From Iodobacter fluviatilis (lineage in GTDB: Bacteria > Pseudomonadota > Gammaproteobacteria > Burkholderiales > Chitinibacteraceae), in assembly GCF_900451195.1 (NCBI RefSeq), contig NZ_UGHR01000003.1:372001-436000 (forward strand): a stretch of DNA of 64,000 nucleotides, read 5' to 3'. The notes under the pieces were generated by a model that was given only the letters and a program-made list of their open reading frames with translations, was not told where the DNA came from and did no database searches. Both the position numbers and the translations under genes were made by a program. Below, piece after piece: positions 1 through 8,095 of the stretch (position 1 is its first letter; each line of letters starts with the position of its first letter).

Positions 1-1158
1 GTGCCGGATCAGGTTGATCGTTCAGATTTAAAGTTTGAGCCCTTTATGCCTGGCGTGCCTGCCGAGCTTCGCAAGCAGCCGGATATGTTTGCGGCGATTC
101 GCCATGGCGATATTCTTTTGCACCACCCCTACCAAAGCTTTACTCCTGTGATCGATTTGCTGCAACAGGCAGCAAGAGATCCGCAGGTCGTGGCGATTAA
201 AATGACGGTCTATCGCACCGGTACAGAGTCGGCTTTGATGGAAGCGCTATGCGATGCCGCAGGGCGCGGTAAAGAGGTGACGGCTGTTGTTGAGCTGATG
301 GCGCGCTTTGATGAAGAAGCCAATATCAACTGGGCAGCCAAGCTGGAGCTGGCGGGTGTGCACGTGGTGTATGGCGTATATGGCTATAAAACTCACGCTA
401 AAATGTTGCTGATTGTGCGCCGTGAGGAAGGAAAACTGCGCCGCTACACTCACGTTGGCACGGGTAATTACCATCCGCGCACAACTAAGCTTTACACTGA
501 TTTTGGTTTGATGACGGTCAATGAAGAAATTGTCAGTGATGTAAATGATGTGTTTATGCAGCTCACCGGCCTTGGCTTGGCGGGGGATCATCATCAGCTG
601 TGGCAAGCACCGTTTACCTTGCAGCCGAATATTTTAAAGTATATCGATAAAGAAATTGTCCACGCTAAAGCGGGCCGTAAGGCGGTGATTATCGCCAAAA
701 TGAATGCTTTGCTGGAGCCTACCGTCATCGATAAGCTTTATCAGGCATCGCAAGCTGGTGTTACGGTTCATTTGATTGTTCGTGGCGTGTGCGCTTTGCG
801 CCCGGGTATTCCTGGGGTGTCAGAAAACATCCGCGTGCGCTCAATTGTGGGGCGTTTATTAGAACATCACCGCGTTTTCTATTTTTATAATGGCGGTGCA
901 GAGGATGTTTATCTTTCTTCAGCAGACTGGATGGGGCGTAATTTATTCCGCCGCATTGAAATTGCGTTTCCCATCTTAGATCCAAAAGTAAAACGCCGTG
1001 TGATTCGTGAAAGCTTGCGCCCAAGCCTAGTAGATAACACTCAGGCTTGGGAAATGCAGTCTGATGGTCGCTATCGTCGTAAGACTGCGCGTGGCGGTAA
1101 GGTGCGCTCTTCACAAGCAACATTATTGGCTGAGTTAACAGCTAAACCACGCAATTAA
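1..1158 (+). CDS. ppk1: Polyphosphate kinase 1, C-terminal part (5' end cut by the window)
   Basis: This is the C-terminal 385 residues of polyphosphate kinase, which reversibly makes inorganic polyphosphate from ATP through a phosphohistidine. The frame is open from the first base, so the real start lies upstream; the family is about 690 residues long and the GTG at base 1 is not taken as a start. The two conserved histidine regions of the catalytic domains are visible: KTHAK (His132 of this fragment), the usual autophosphorylated position, and LLEHHRVF (His289/His290). The Arg-rich C-terminal end looks complete. The next gene, sixA, begins 8 bases after the stop, so the two are probably co-transcribed. 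The family call is secure. Confidence 0.95.
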   Translation: MPDQVDRSDLKFEPFMPGVPAELRKQPDMFAAIRHGDILLHHPYQSFTPVIDLLQQAARDPQVVAIKMTVYRTGTESALMEALCDAAGRGKEVTAVVELMARFDEEANINWAAKLELAGVHVVYGVYGYKTHAKMLLIVRREEGKLRRYTHVGTGNYHPRTTKLYTDFGLMTVNEEIVSDVNDVFMQLTGLGLAGDHHQLWQAPFTLQPNILKYIDKEIVHAKAGRKAVIIAKMNALLEPTVIDKLYQASQAGVTVHLIVRGVCALRPGIPGVSENIRVRSIVGRLLEHHRVFYFYNGGAEDVYLSSADWMGRNLFRRIEIAFPILDPKVKRRVIRESLRPSLVDNTQAWEMQSDGRYRRKTARGGKVRSSQATLLAELTAKPRN

Positions 1159-1166
1159 GGGCGACT

Positions 1167-1625
1167 GTGGATTTAATTTTGTGGCGTCATGCCGAAGCAG
1201 AGGAGGGGGCGGATGATTTACGCCGCCCTCTTACGGCTAAAGGGCGTAAGCAGGCAGAAAAAATGGCCGCTTGCTTAAGTAAGCGTCTTGATGGCGGGGC
1301 CATCACGGTGATTGCCAGCGAAGCATTGCGTAGCCAGGAAACCGCCAAGGCATTAAGTAAGCAATTTAAGATTGATGCAAGGTTAAATCCCGGTGTTTTA
1401 TGCGGCTCATATTTAGAGGTGTGTAACTGGCCAAGGGAGCCGGGGAAGACCATTGTGCTGGTTGGGCATCAGCCGGAGCTGGGCCGCGCAGCCGCTGTTA
1501 TTCTGGCGGGCAAAGAGCTCGATTGGGAGCTGCGCCGGGGGGGCTGCTGGTGGTTGCAGAGGCGGGTTAAGGAAGGGCGGATCAGTTATTCATTACGGAT
1601 GGTGATGTCGCCAGAATTATTGTAA
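1167..1625 (+). CDS. sixA: Phosphohistidine phosphatase SixA
   Basis: This 152-residue protein belongs to the histidine phosphatase (phosphoglycerate mutase-like) superfamily and matches the SixA length. The catalytic RHA motif lies at the extreme N-terminus (WRHAEAEEG, His8), which fixes the start at the GTG 8 bases after ppk1. The second catalytic histidine is in VGHQPELG. SixA removes phosphate from histidine in phosphotransfer (HPt) domains or PTS proteins. Its tight linkage to ppk1 is common in Proteobacteria, though the functional link is unclear. Nothing looks damaged. Confidence 0.9.
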   Translation: MDLILWRHAEAEEGADDLRRPLTAKGRKQAEKMAACLSKRLDGGAITVIASEALRSQETAKALSKQFKIDARLNPGVLCGSYLEVCNWPREPGKTIVLVGHQPELGRAAAVILAGKELDWELRRGGCWWLQRRVKEGRISYSLRMVMSPELL

Positions 1626-1762
1626 TACTTGCTTCATTAGACTTTCATGTTACTGAAATAGAAAGTTTATTATTTGTTTCAAGTCAATTCTGAGTTAATG
1701 ATTTCAATGTATTGTGTTAATATCACGTAATATGCTATTGCAAATTACTCGGGGGCAATAAA

Positions 1763-1921
1763 ATGCTAACTAATACGCAAGTCCGTAAACCCGTTGTACC
1801 TTCTGGCCATCTTTCTCCAACGCCTGATTTTTTTGAGCGTAATAAGGGATCTGCTCCATTTTCATGGATCACTTTCTCTGATGAGAAAAAACCAGCTGCA
1901 CCGCCACCTCATAAAAAATAA
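1763..1921 (+). CDS. Small ORF, 52 aa, proline- and lysine-rich, unknown function
   Basis: An ATG 7 bases after a GGGGGC purine run opens a 52-codon frame ending in TAA. It is followed 14 bases later by a strong rho-independent terminator, so the ORF has the look of a small free-standing transcription unit. The product has no signal peptide or membrane segment. It has a central aromatic patch (DFF, APFSWITF) and a C-terminal tail rich in Lys, Pro and Ala ending in PPPHKK. I do not recognise a family. Support comes from the ribosome site plus terminator, not homology; the DNA could instead be a small RNA ending at that terminator. Confidence 0.5.
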   Translation: MLTNTQVRKPVVPSGHLSPTPDFFERNKGSAPFSWITFSDEKKPAAPPPHKK

Positions 1922-1934
1922 GAGCTCAATACGC

Positions 1935-1966
1935 AAAACGGCTGCAATCAATGCAGCCGTTTTTTA
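1935..1966 (+). terminator. Rho-independent terminator after the small ORF
   Basis: A perfect 12-base-pair stem (arms 1935-1946 and 1952-1963, core CGGCTGCA/TGCAGCCG) with a 5-base loop runs into a T tract. The opposite strand also has a short T run, so it may serve hemY, which ends at 1992 on the minus strand, as well. Confidence 0.88.
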
Positions 1967-1991
1967 TTGTCTGTTGCTGTTAAATCAAAGC

Positions 1992-3197
1992 TTAAATCAG
2001 ACTGGCCTGGGGTAATGCCAGCGCCAGGCTTGCTTGGTAATGCCGGCTGGCGGCATCGTTTTTATCGAGCGAATCCAGTAATTCTGCCAGCTCTGCATGG
2101 GCCACCGCGGTAGGGTGCACAGCAATACTTGCTTCCAGATAGGTTTGTGCTTTACCCCAAAGGGCACTGGCACGGCAGAGCCTGCCAAGTGTCAGCAGCA
2201 GCAAATGATCTTCAGGATGCTGCTTAAGCCAAAGCTCGGCTTGTTGCAGCTGAGAAATAAGGGCTTCCCCGGTTAGCCCCAGCGAGCCATAGCGGCCAGC
2301 GAGGGGGCTGGACCATTCATTTCTGAGGGTTTCTTCCAGCAGGCTGCGGGCCATTGCGGGCTCACCCTGCTGTTTATAGCTGTCTGTTACTGCTTCAATC
2401 AGCTGTGGCAAGGCTTTATCTTGGGCTGGCAGCTTATTCCACCAGTCTTTCAGCTGATGGCTGGATAAAGGTTGTTGTCTCAGCTTGAGCAGATAGGCCT
2501 GATTGCGGATGCGTCTGGCTTGTTCGGCATCAACGGCTTCGCTTTTGGCTAACTGTTCTACCAGTCTTAATACCGCATCAGGGTTTTCTTCACGCAAGCG
2601 TAAACGCAGCTCCAGCTGCAGAGCTGCGGTCAGCTTGGGTGAGATTTGCTTGGCTGCTGCAAGCGCATTGCTTGCATCGGTATAGCGGCGCTCATCTAGG
2701 TACAGCTCCGCAGCCATCATTGCTGCAGCTAAGTGCTGGTTGCCAAAGCGTTGTTGCAGTTTGTCCAGATACTGATCGCGGCGGGCGAAATCACGCATTT
2801 GATGCGCGGCACGTGTGGCAAGCAGCGCATTAACGGCAAAAGCATCATTATTTTCACTGTTATTCAGCGCTTCACCGGCCAACCGTTCGGCGCGCTGATA
2901 GCGGCCTTCAAAAAAAGCTAAACGTGCTTCGCGCTCCAGCTGAATTGAGGCATCTCTTTGCTGGCGTTCGCGGTATTGCTTTACCTTGTGTGGCAGGCCG
3001 CCCAGCTCTGCAACTACGCGCAGCAGCAGATAGAGCAGGGCAATGGTAGCCAGCGTCAGCATTGCAAATACATTGAGTGAAATTTCAATCCGCCATGGCG
3101 GCAAGAACAGCAGCACATAGCCAGTATTAAGCTGCGCAAACAGCGTCAGCCCCACGGCCAGTGCAAATAGAGCGATGATCCAGAGCAAAATTCTCAT
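1992..3197 (-). CDS. hemY: HemY-type inner-membrane TPR protein
   Basis: This 401-residue protein has two N-terminal membrane segments (about residues 1-22 and 40-62) framing the conserved PPWRIEISLN stretch of the HemY N-terminal domain, then a long helical TPR-like region with repeated Ala/Leu pairs. This is the proteobacterial HemY encoded behind hemCDX, not the Bacillus protoporphyrinogen oxidase of the same name. It is thought to support late haem synthesis, but its exact role is unsettled. Its start overlaps the hemX stop by 4 bases, so it is the last gene of the hemC-hemD-hemX-hemY operon. Confidence 0.9.
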   Translation of the reverse strand: MRILLWIIALFALAVGLTLFAQLNTGYVLLFLPPWRIEISLNVFAMLTLATIALLYLLLRVVAELGGLPHKVKQYRERQQRDASIQLEREARLAFFEGRYQRAERLAGEALNNSENNDAFAVNALLATRAAHQMRDFARRDQYLDKLQQRFGNQHLAAAMMAAELYLDERRYTDASNALAAAKQISPKLTAALQLELRLRLREENPDAVLRLVEQLAKSEAVDAEQARRIRNQAYLLKLRQQPLSSHQLKDWWNKLPAQDKALPQLIEAVTDSYKQQGEPAMARSLLEETLRNEWSSPLAGRYGSLGLTGEALISQLQQAELWLKQHPEDHLLLLTLGRLCRASALWGKAQTYLEASIAVHPTAVAHAELAELLDSLDKNDAASRHYQASLALALPQASLI

Positions 3198-4234
3198 TGC
3201 TTGGCCCTTTCTGCAATGGTGCGGGCGCTGCGTACTGCGGCCAAGCTCGTACCGAGTTCCGGCAGCTGGATTGCCAGATCTTGTGCTGCTAACTGTTTCA
3301 GCGTGGCAATCGATGTGGCTGTTTGCGGCGCTTTTTTATCGAAGTATTGTTCTAAATAACGCAGGGCAGCCGCGATATCGCCACGGTAGCTGGCTTCATC
3401 TTTAAGCAGCAGGGAAGTACGTGCATCCAGCAGCCTGAGCTTGATGTTTTCACGCAGGAAAAAGCTTTGTTCCGGTGAAAGCAACATGGCTTCTGGTTTG
3501 TCCATGCGGCGGATCTGAATCAGCTGTTTAAGCTGCTGCCAGATTTCATCAGAAAAATGGGCCAAGGCCGTACTGCTGGCCGATGGTTTTACCACTGGTG
3601 TTACATGGCGGTGGCCATCAATCGCCAGAGGCAGGTCTTCTAGGCCTTTAATCAGGCTGTCTAATTTGGCGCTGATCCCAATGATATCAACATAGGGCAG
3701 GGCTTTAAGGGTATCAATATCACGGGTAATGCTCTGACGCAGGCTGATCAGCTCCGGGCGGTTCAGCTGAGCGAGTTTTTGGTCGATATTTGCCAGTGCA
3801 AGCAGCGCGCCATTTACATTGCCGCCTAATTGCAGTTGCTGGCTAGCAAAGCCAAGGATTTGCTCTATTTCAGAAAGGGCACGGTGGGTTTCATTATGGG
3901 TAAGCGCCTCATACATATTATTCAGCGCTTGCTGCTGGCTGAGCGATTCTGCTTGTTTAGCATCCAGCAGCGCCAGTTTGGCGGAAAATTGCTCCTGCAA
4001 TTTAGCGCTGCTTGCCAGCTGCTGGCTGAACTCAGCAGTGTTGTTTTTATTTGCGGCCAGCTGACGGCTTACTTCAAGCTTGAATTGCTCCATGGCTTGC
4101 TGCTGATAGAGCCAGACACCCGCTGTGGCAATTAAGGCTACGCTGCCAAGCACAATAGCGGTCTGCGGAACGAAGCGACGGTCAGGCGTTTGCAGTGCCG
4201 CCGCGAGCGAGTCTTGTGAAGTATCCTGAGTCAT
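3194..4234 (-). CDS. hemX: HemX-like membrane protein (uroporphyrinogen III methyltransferase-like name)
   Basis: The 346-residue product starts at MTQDTSQDS. An ATG 36 bases upstream is in frame, but it lies inside hemD and has no ribosome site, while the chosen ATG follows AGGA by 6 bases and sits 2 bases after the hemD stop. One membrane helix (about residues 24-45, IVLGSVALIATAGVWLY) is followed by a coiled coil rich in Gln, Glu and Ala and an alpha-helical C-terminal domain. Many databases call this family uroporphyrin-III C-methyltransferase, but the methyltransferase signature is absent. A structural or assembly role beside HemY is more likely. Confidence 0.88.
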   Translation of the reverse strand: MTQDTSQDSLAAALQTPDRRFVPQTAIVLGSVALIATAGVWLYQQQAMEQFKLEVSRQLAANKNNTAEFSQQLASSAKLQEQFSAKLALLDAKQAESLSQQQALNNMYEALTHNETHRALSEIEQILGFASQQLQLGGNVNGALLALANIDQKLAQLNRPELISLRQSITRDIDTLKALPYVDIIGISAKLDSLIKGLEDLPLAIDGHRHVTPVVKPSASSTALAHFSDEIWQQLKQLIQIRRMDKPEAMLLSPEQSFFLRENIKLRLLDARTSLLLKDEASYRGDIAAALRYLEQYFDKKAPQTATSIATLKQLAAQDLAIQLPELGTSLAAVRSARTIAERAKQ

Positions 4235-4236
4235 TT

Positions 4237-5004
4237 TTATTCCTGGCGGGGTTTTGTGAAGTGCTGACAAATGCCATGCAAAATACCGCTATCCCCTGCA
4301 TTCGTAAGTTCTACTTGTTTTGCACCCAAAGCGATAAGCGTCTGTGCAATACGCGGATGGGGTACGAAATATATGCGTGATTGTAACGCTTGCAGCGCCT
4401 TGTCTCCAGCGAGCTGAAATAAGTGTTGCGCTGCTTCCGAGCTGGATATGACGATGCCATCGCAGCCACTGCTCAATTGGGCATTTAAATGGGCCAGATC
4501 GAAGCGGGGAGGCTGTCTTTGGTATGCGGTAATGATAGTCAGCAGTGCGCCACGCTCTTGTAAGGCTTTTGGTAATAATTCACGTCCGCCATTACCACGA
4601 AAGATCACCAGCTTTTTACCTGCTAAAAATTGCATTCTGGTTTCTTGCAGCAGGCCTTCACTATCAAATTGCACTGCGGGGCAGATAATATCCTGCACCC
4701 CAAGTGCGCTTGCCCGCCGCTCGCTGCCCGGCCCCACCACCGCAACGGGTAGGTTTTTGGGCCATGGCGCGGGCAAATGTGCAAATACGGCGTCAAGCGC
4801 GGATGGGCTGATAAAAACGGCCAGATCAAATTGCTCAATATGAGCTAAAGCGGCCTGCAGCGGCGCAGGATCGTCAGGCGGAGCGATTTCTAACAGCGGT
4901 AGGGGCAGGACTTCTGCACCTGCGGCTTGCAGCAGGGCGATTAAACCTGCTGCTTGCTGTCCGGGACGTGTCACCCACAGGCGTAGGCCGCTCAGTGTTT
5001 GCAT
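4237..5004 (-). CDS. hemD: Uroporphyrinogen-III synthase
   Basis: This 255-residue protein would close hydroxymethylbilane to uroporphyrinogen III, the branch point to haem, sirohaem and cobalamin. The sequence shows the usual two-lobed HemD pattern: an N-terminal LWVTRPGQQAAGL, a mid-protein FISPSALDAVF, and a second lobe with ISSSEAAQHLF. The family is poorly conserved, so the call rests partly on position: it overlaps the end of hemC and is followed by hemX. Length is typical and no defects were seen. Confidence 0.92.
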   Translation of the reverse strand: MQTLSGLRLWVTRPGQQAAGLIALLQAAGAEVLPLPLLEIAPPDDPAPLQAALAHIEQFDLAVFISPSALDAVFAHLPAPWPKNLPVAVVGPGSERRASALGVQDIICPAVQFDSEGLLQETRMQFLAGKKLVIFRGNGGRELLPKALQERGALLTIITAYQRQPPRFDLAHLNAQLSSGCDGIVISSSEAAQHLFQLAGDKALQALQSRIYFVPHPRIAQTLIALGAKQVELTNAGDSGILHGICQHFTKPRQE

Positions 5005-5945
5005 TATTCTGCAGCTGCAGCGGCCAGACTCTTCAGAATCTCAGTCGCGCCTTCGGTGCAGAGTAGTTCGGCTACCTGTAAACCTAGCCCGTTGGCGGCG
5101 GCTAAAGAGCCATTGCCTTCGGCGTAGATAATATCGCTGCCATCGGGGTTAGCAATAAAGGCTCGCAGGCGCAAAAAGCCATCATCTTCTTCGGCGAAAG
5201 CGCCTAATGGAATCTGGCATGAGCCACCCAGACGGCGGGATAAAGAGCGCTCTGCAGTGACACAGGCGGCCGTTGCCGCATGGTTAAAAGGGGCCAGCAG
5301 CGAGATCAGATCAGCGCGATCACTGCGTACTTCAATACCCAGTGCGCCTTGGCCCGGTGAGGGCAGGCTGTCGCCAGGAGAAATCGCGCTTTTAATCCGG
5401 CTGGCAAGACCCAGACGAATCAGGCCTGCTGAGGCCAGAATAATGGCGTCGTATTCACCCGCATCCAGCTTGCCCAGACGCGTGCCCACATTGCCGCGCA
5501 AAGGCTTAATGAGCAAATGCGGAAAACGAGCGCGTAATTGTGATTCGCGGCGCAGGCTGGAGGTGCCCACGACACAGCCGGGCGTTAATTGATCGAGTGA
5601 ATCGTATTTATTAGAAACAAAGGCATCGCGCGGGTCTTCCCGCTCGCCAATGGCGGCCAGCGTAAAGCCTTCGGGCAAAACCATCGGTACATCTTTCATC
5701 GAATGCACGGCCAGATCGGCGCGGCCTTCGGTAATGGCTGTTTCCAGCTCTTTAACAAACAGGCCTTTGCCGCCGATTTTATTCAGGGTTACGTCTAAAA
5801 TCCGGTCGCCCTGCGTGGTCATGCCGAGTAATTCAACCTGAAGCTCAGGATAAAGCGCCTCAAGCCTCGCCTTTACGTGGTTGGCCTGCCAGAGTGCAAG
5901 CGGGCTTTCGCGGGTGGCGATAACAAGGCGGTTAGGTTGAGTCAC
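5004..5945 (-). CDS. hemC: Hydroxymethylbilane synthase (porphobilinogen deaminase)
   Basis: This 313-residue enzyme polymerises four porphobilinogens into hydroxymethylbilane. The N-terminal [13 protein letters not shown], the VHSMKDVP loop, the LRGNVGTRL region and the cofactor-binding Cys243 in GSCQIPLG are all present, so the dipyrromethane cofactor can attach. It leads the hem operon on the minus strand; its TAA overlaps the hemD start. The 50-odd bases before the ATG separate it from the FimV-like gene upstream, so part of its expression may come from read-through. Confidence 0.97.
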   Translation of the reverse strand: MTQPNRLVIATRESPLALWQANHVKARLEALYPELQVELLGMTTQGDRILDVTLNKIGGKGLFVKELETAITEGRADLAVHSMKDVPMVLPEGFTLAAIGEREDPRDAFVSNKYDSLDQLTPGCVVGTSSLRRESQLRARFPHLLIKPLRGNVGTRLGKLDAGEYDAIILASAGLIRLGLASRIKSAISPGDSLPSPGQGALGIEVRSDRADLISLLAPFNHAATAACVTAERSLSRRLGGSCQIPLGAFAEEDDGFLRLRAFIANPDGSDIIYAEGNGSLAAANGLGLQVAELLCTEGATEILKSLAAAAAE

Positions 5946-6012
5946 TTGCGTATCCTTTAGCGTAATTGCATACAGGGACGCATTCTATCATTAGCTGATG
6001 CCTAGGTTGGCT

Positions 6013-7998
6013 TCAGTGTTTACGCGGCTCAAAGACTGAAAGCGGAGGGTGTAATTCGATTTCTAATTCAACCAGATCAATTTCTTCGATGGGTTCGGCT
6101 TCTTCAAGTGAAACTGGCGATTTGATTTCTGTGGGGTCGATTTTTTCATCATCAATCGACGATTCGATCTCAAGAATTTCTGTATTTTCAAATGAAAGTG
6201 GCGCTTCAGGCTCTATGGGCCTGGTTTCTTCAAAAGGAAGCGATGCTTCTGCTTCCTCTACTTCTTCAAGCGGTAAAGACGCTTCTATGGTTTCTTCATG
6301 GTTTTGTAATGAAATATCCAAGGGGCTGCCTGCATCTTCTTCAAGAGAGAATTCCAGCGGGGGCAGATCCAGCGAAATGATTTGTGGGGGTGATATGGAT
6401 GAGCTTGGCTTTGCTGGTGGTTCTTCAGCAGCAGGCGCAGATAAAAACTCCATCAGCATGGCGTCTTGCTCGCTTAATGGCTCGGCAGCAATGGGCTCGG
6501 GCTCGGGCAGCAGGTCCTGGCTGGTTTCCGCCTCAGGGTTTTCTTTAATCGCAGGCTCAGCCGTGGTTTCTGCCGTGTCTTCGTGAGCGCTGTATAGCGG
6601 GTTTTCCGGATCCAGCCGGTAGCCAATATTGCGGACCAGCGCCCAGTCGTCAGCATCGCCGCCTAGGTCATGGAAGCGCCTAGCTAGCTGGGCATATTCA
6701 GTTTTCATACCTTGCTGGCGTAAAACACGGAACAGCAGCAGCCATGGCTCACTATCGGCCTCGTTTTCGTCTATCGTCTGATAAAGAAGCTCAATGGCCT
6801 GATCGGTTTCACCCTGGGCCACCAGTAATTGTGCCCGCTCCAGCGTGGCGCTGCCGTCTTCTTCTTCCTGCACTTCAATGCCACCGTAGAACAGCTGGCT
6901 GTGGCGGAAAAGAGAATGCTCATCTGCATCTGCAGCGGCAGGTTTAATAATTTTTGGTCCGGTACGGGAGAGATGAGAAATCGCGCTTTCTGCGTCCGCG
7001 TCCCAGCTGGTTTGATTTTGCTGGCGGCGGCGCAGCCATAAGCCCGCCCCGGCTGCGGCAGCTAATGCGGCCATCACGGCGGCCATCCACCAGCTGCTAC
7101 TAGCAGAATCATTTGTTGTTGTGCGTTTGGGCGCTGTGGGTACTGATGCTTCTGAAGGCGCTGGCGGAGCTGCGCTGCTGATATTCAGGGTGGCCAGCGG
7201 GGTGCTGGTGGGCTCGGGCGTGTTGCTTGTTGCTACAGCGTTTGCACCGCTTAAAGCCTGTAGATGCAGCATGGATTGCTGCAGACGCAGCATTTCTGAT
7301 TGCAGCTGCTCTTGCAAGCTTTGCATCATGGCGATTTTAGTTTTTAGCTCTTCCGGGCTAAGCACTTCAGGCGCCTGGTTTTTAAAACTTAATTCGCTTT
7401 CAATCCGCAACTGGCCATTGCTGGCAGGCAGAGAAATGGGTATTTCTGCAGGTTTTTGTTTGTTTTGGACGACGGTTGTCTGGCTGTTTGTGTCTTTACT
7501 GGCACTGACGGGCTTTGCTGCACGACGGGGCCGGCTGGCTGTGGTGCTGCTTACAGGGCGGGCTGCGGCATGTGTTTCTTCTGCAACACTTGGAAGGGTG
7601 AGTGGCGCCGGATCTAAAAACACAGTGTAGCTGCGTTGCAGCAGCTGGCCCTTACACTCCATTTTTATACTGAAGCCTGCCATAGGCTCATTTACAACAT
7701 CGGCAGACTGAATCAGGATCTGCCCGCCGCGCTCTTTCGCCAGCAGGCGCAGCGAGGCCTGGCCCAAGCCCGGCAGATCGTTGGCAGGGGCGACGAGGCT
7801 CAGTTTGCTGCAGTCTTCTGCTAAGCCATCTTCAGGTGCCAGCTGGTAACTTACAGTGCCCCGAAATCGCTGACCAACGGCAGATTGAATAGTCAGCTCC
7901 CCCAGCGTCAGGGCCGCAGCAGGCTCGCTCACGACCAGAGCAAGACACAGCATCTTCCAGCTAAACTGCAGCTTGAGAGGGGGAGTGTTTATCTTCAT
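6013..7998 (-). CDS. FimV/HubP-like cell-pole protein
   Basis: The start is placed at MKINTPPLK, which gives a clean Sec signal ending near EPAAA; the longer frame would need a TTG. After the signal comes the FimV N-terminal domain (LTLGELTIQSAVGQRF, about residues 30-125), then a Ser/Thr/Pro-rich linker, a coiled-coil segment, one membrane helix (WWMAAVMAALAAAAGAGLWL) and Arg residues facing the cytoplasm. A TPR-like stretch ending in GGDADDWALVRNIGY and a very acidic Glu/Pro/Leu-rich tail follow. This order matches FimV/HubP landmark proteins, which organise type IV pili and pole assembly. The LysM module and the conserved C-terminal domain of the longest FimV proteins were not obvious. Confidence 0.78.
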   Translation of the reverse strand: MKINTPPLKLQFSWKMLCLALVVSEPAAALTLGELTIQSAVGQRFRGTVSYQLAPEDGLAEDCSKLSLVAPANDLPGLGQASLRLLAKERGGQILIQSADVVNEPMAGFSIKMECKGQLLQRSYTVFLDPAPLTLPSVAEETHAAARPVSSTTASRPRRAAKPVSASKDTNSQTTVVQNKQKPAEIPISLPASNGQLRIESELSFKNQAPEVLSPEELKTKIAMMQSLQEQLQSEMLRLQQSMLHLQALSGANAVATSNTPEPTSTPLATLNISSAAPPAPSEASVPTAPKRTTTNDSASSSWWMAAVMAALAAAAGAGLWLRRRQQNQTSWDADAESAISHLSRTGPKIIKPAAADADEHSLFRHSQLFYGGIEVQEEEDGSATLERAQLLVAQGETDQAIELLYQTIDENEADSEPWLLLFRVLRQQGMKTEYAQLARRFHDLGGDADDWALVRNIGYRLDPENPLYSAHEDTAETTAEPAIKENPEAETSQDLLPEPEPIAAEPLSEQDAMLMEFLSAPAAEEPPAKPSSSISPPQIISLDLPPLEFSLEEDAGSPLDISLQNHEETIEASLPLEEVEEAEASLPFEETRPIEPEAPLSFENTEILEIESSIDDEKIDPTEIKSPVSLEEAEPIEEIDLVELEIELHPPLSVFEPRKH

Positions 7999-8095
7999 TA
8001 ATTGATTAAGCCGTTTAAATGCCAAGTAGATGTAATTTAACGCTGTAGCTGGACTGTAGACTATTTACTTAAGGCTGACAAAGAGAGTGTCAGAA

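Noticed and set aside
1794..2015. A plus-strand frame overlapping the small ORF and terminator
   Set aside because: It reads through the strong terminator hairpin and has no ribosome site. The 1763 frame is better supported.
7999..8025. A TTG start 9 codons upstream for the FimV-like gene
   Set aside because: The ATG at 7998 leads straight into a good signal peptide, whereas the TTG adds residues ahead of it.
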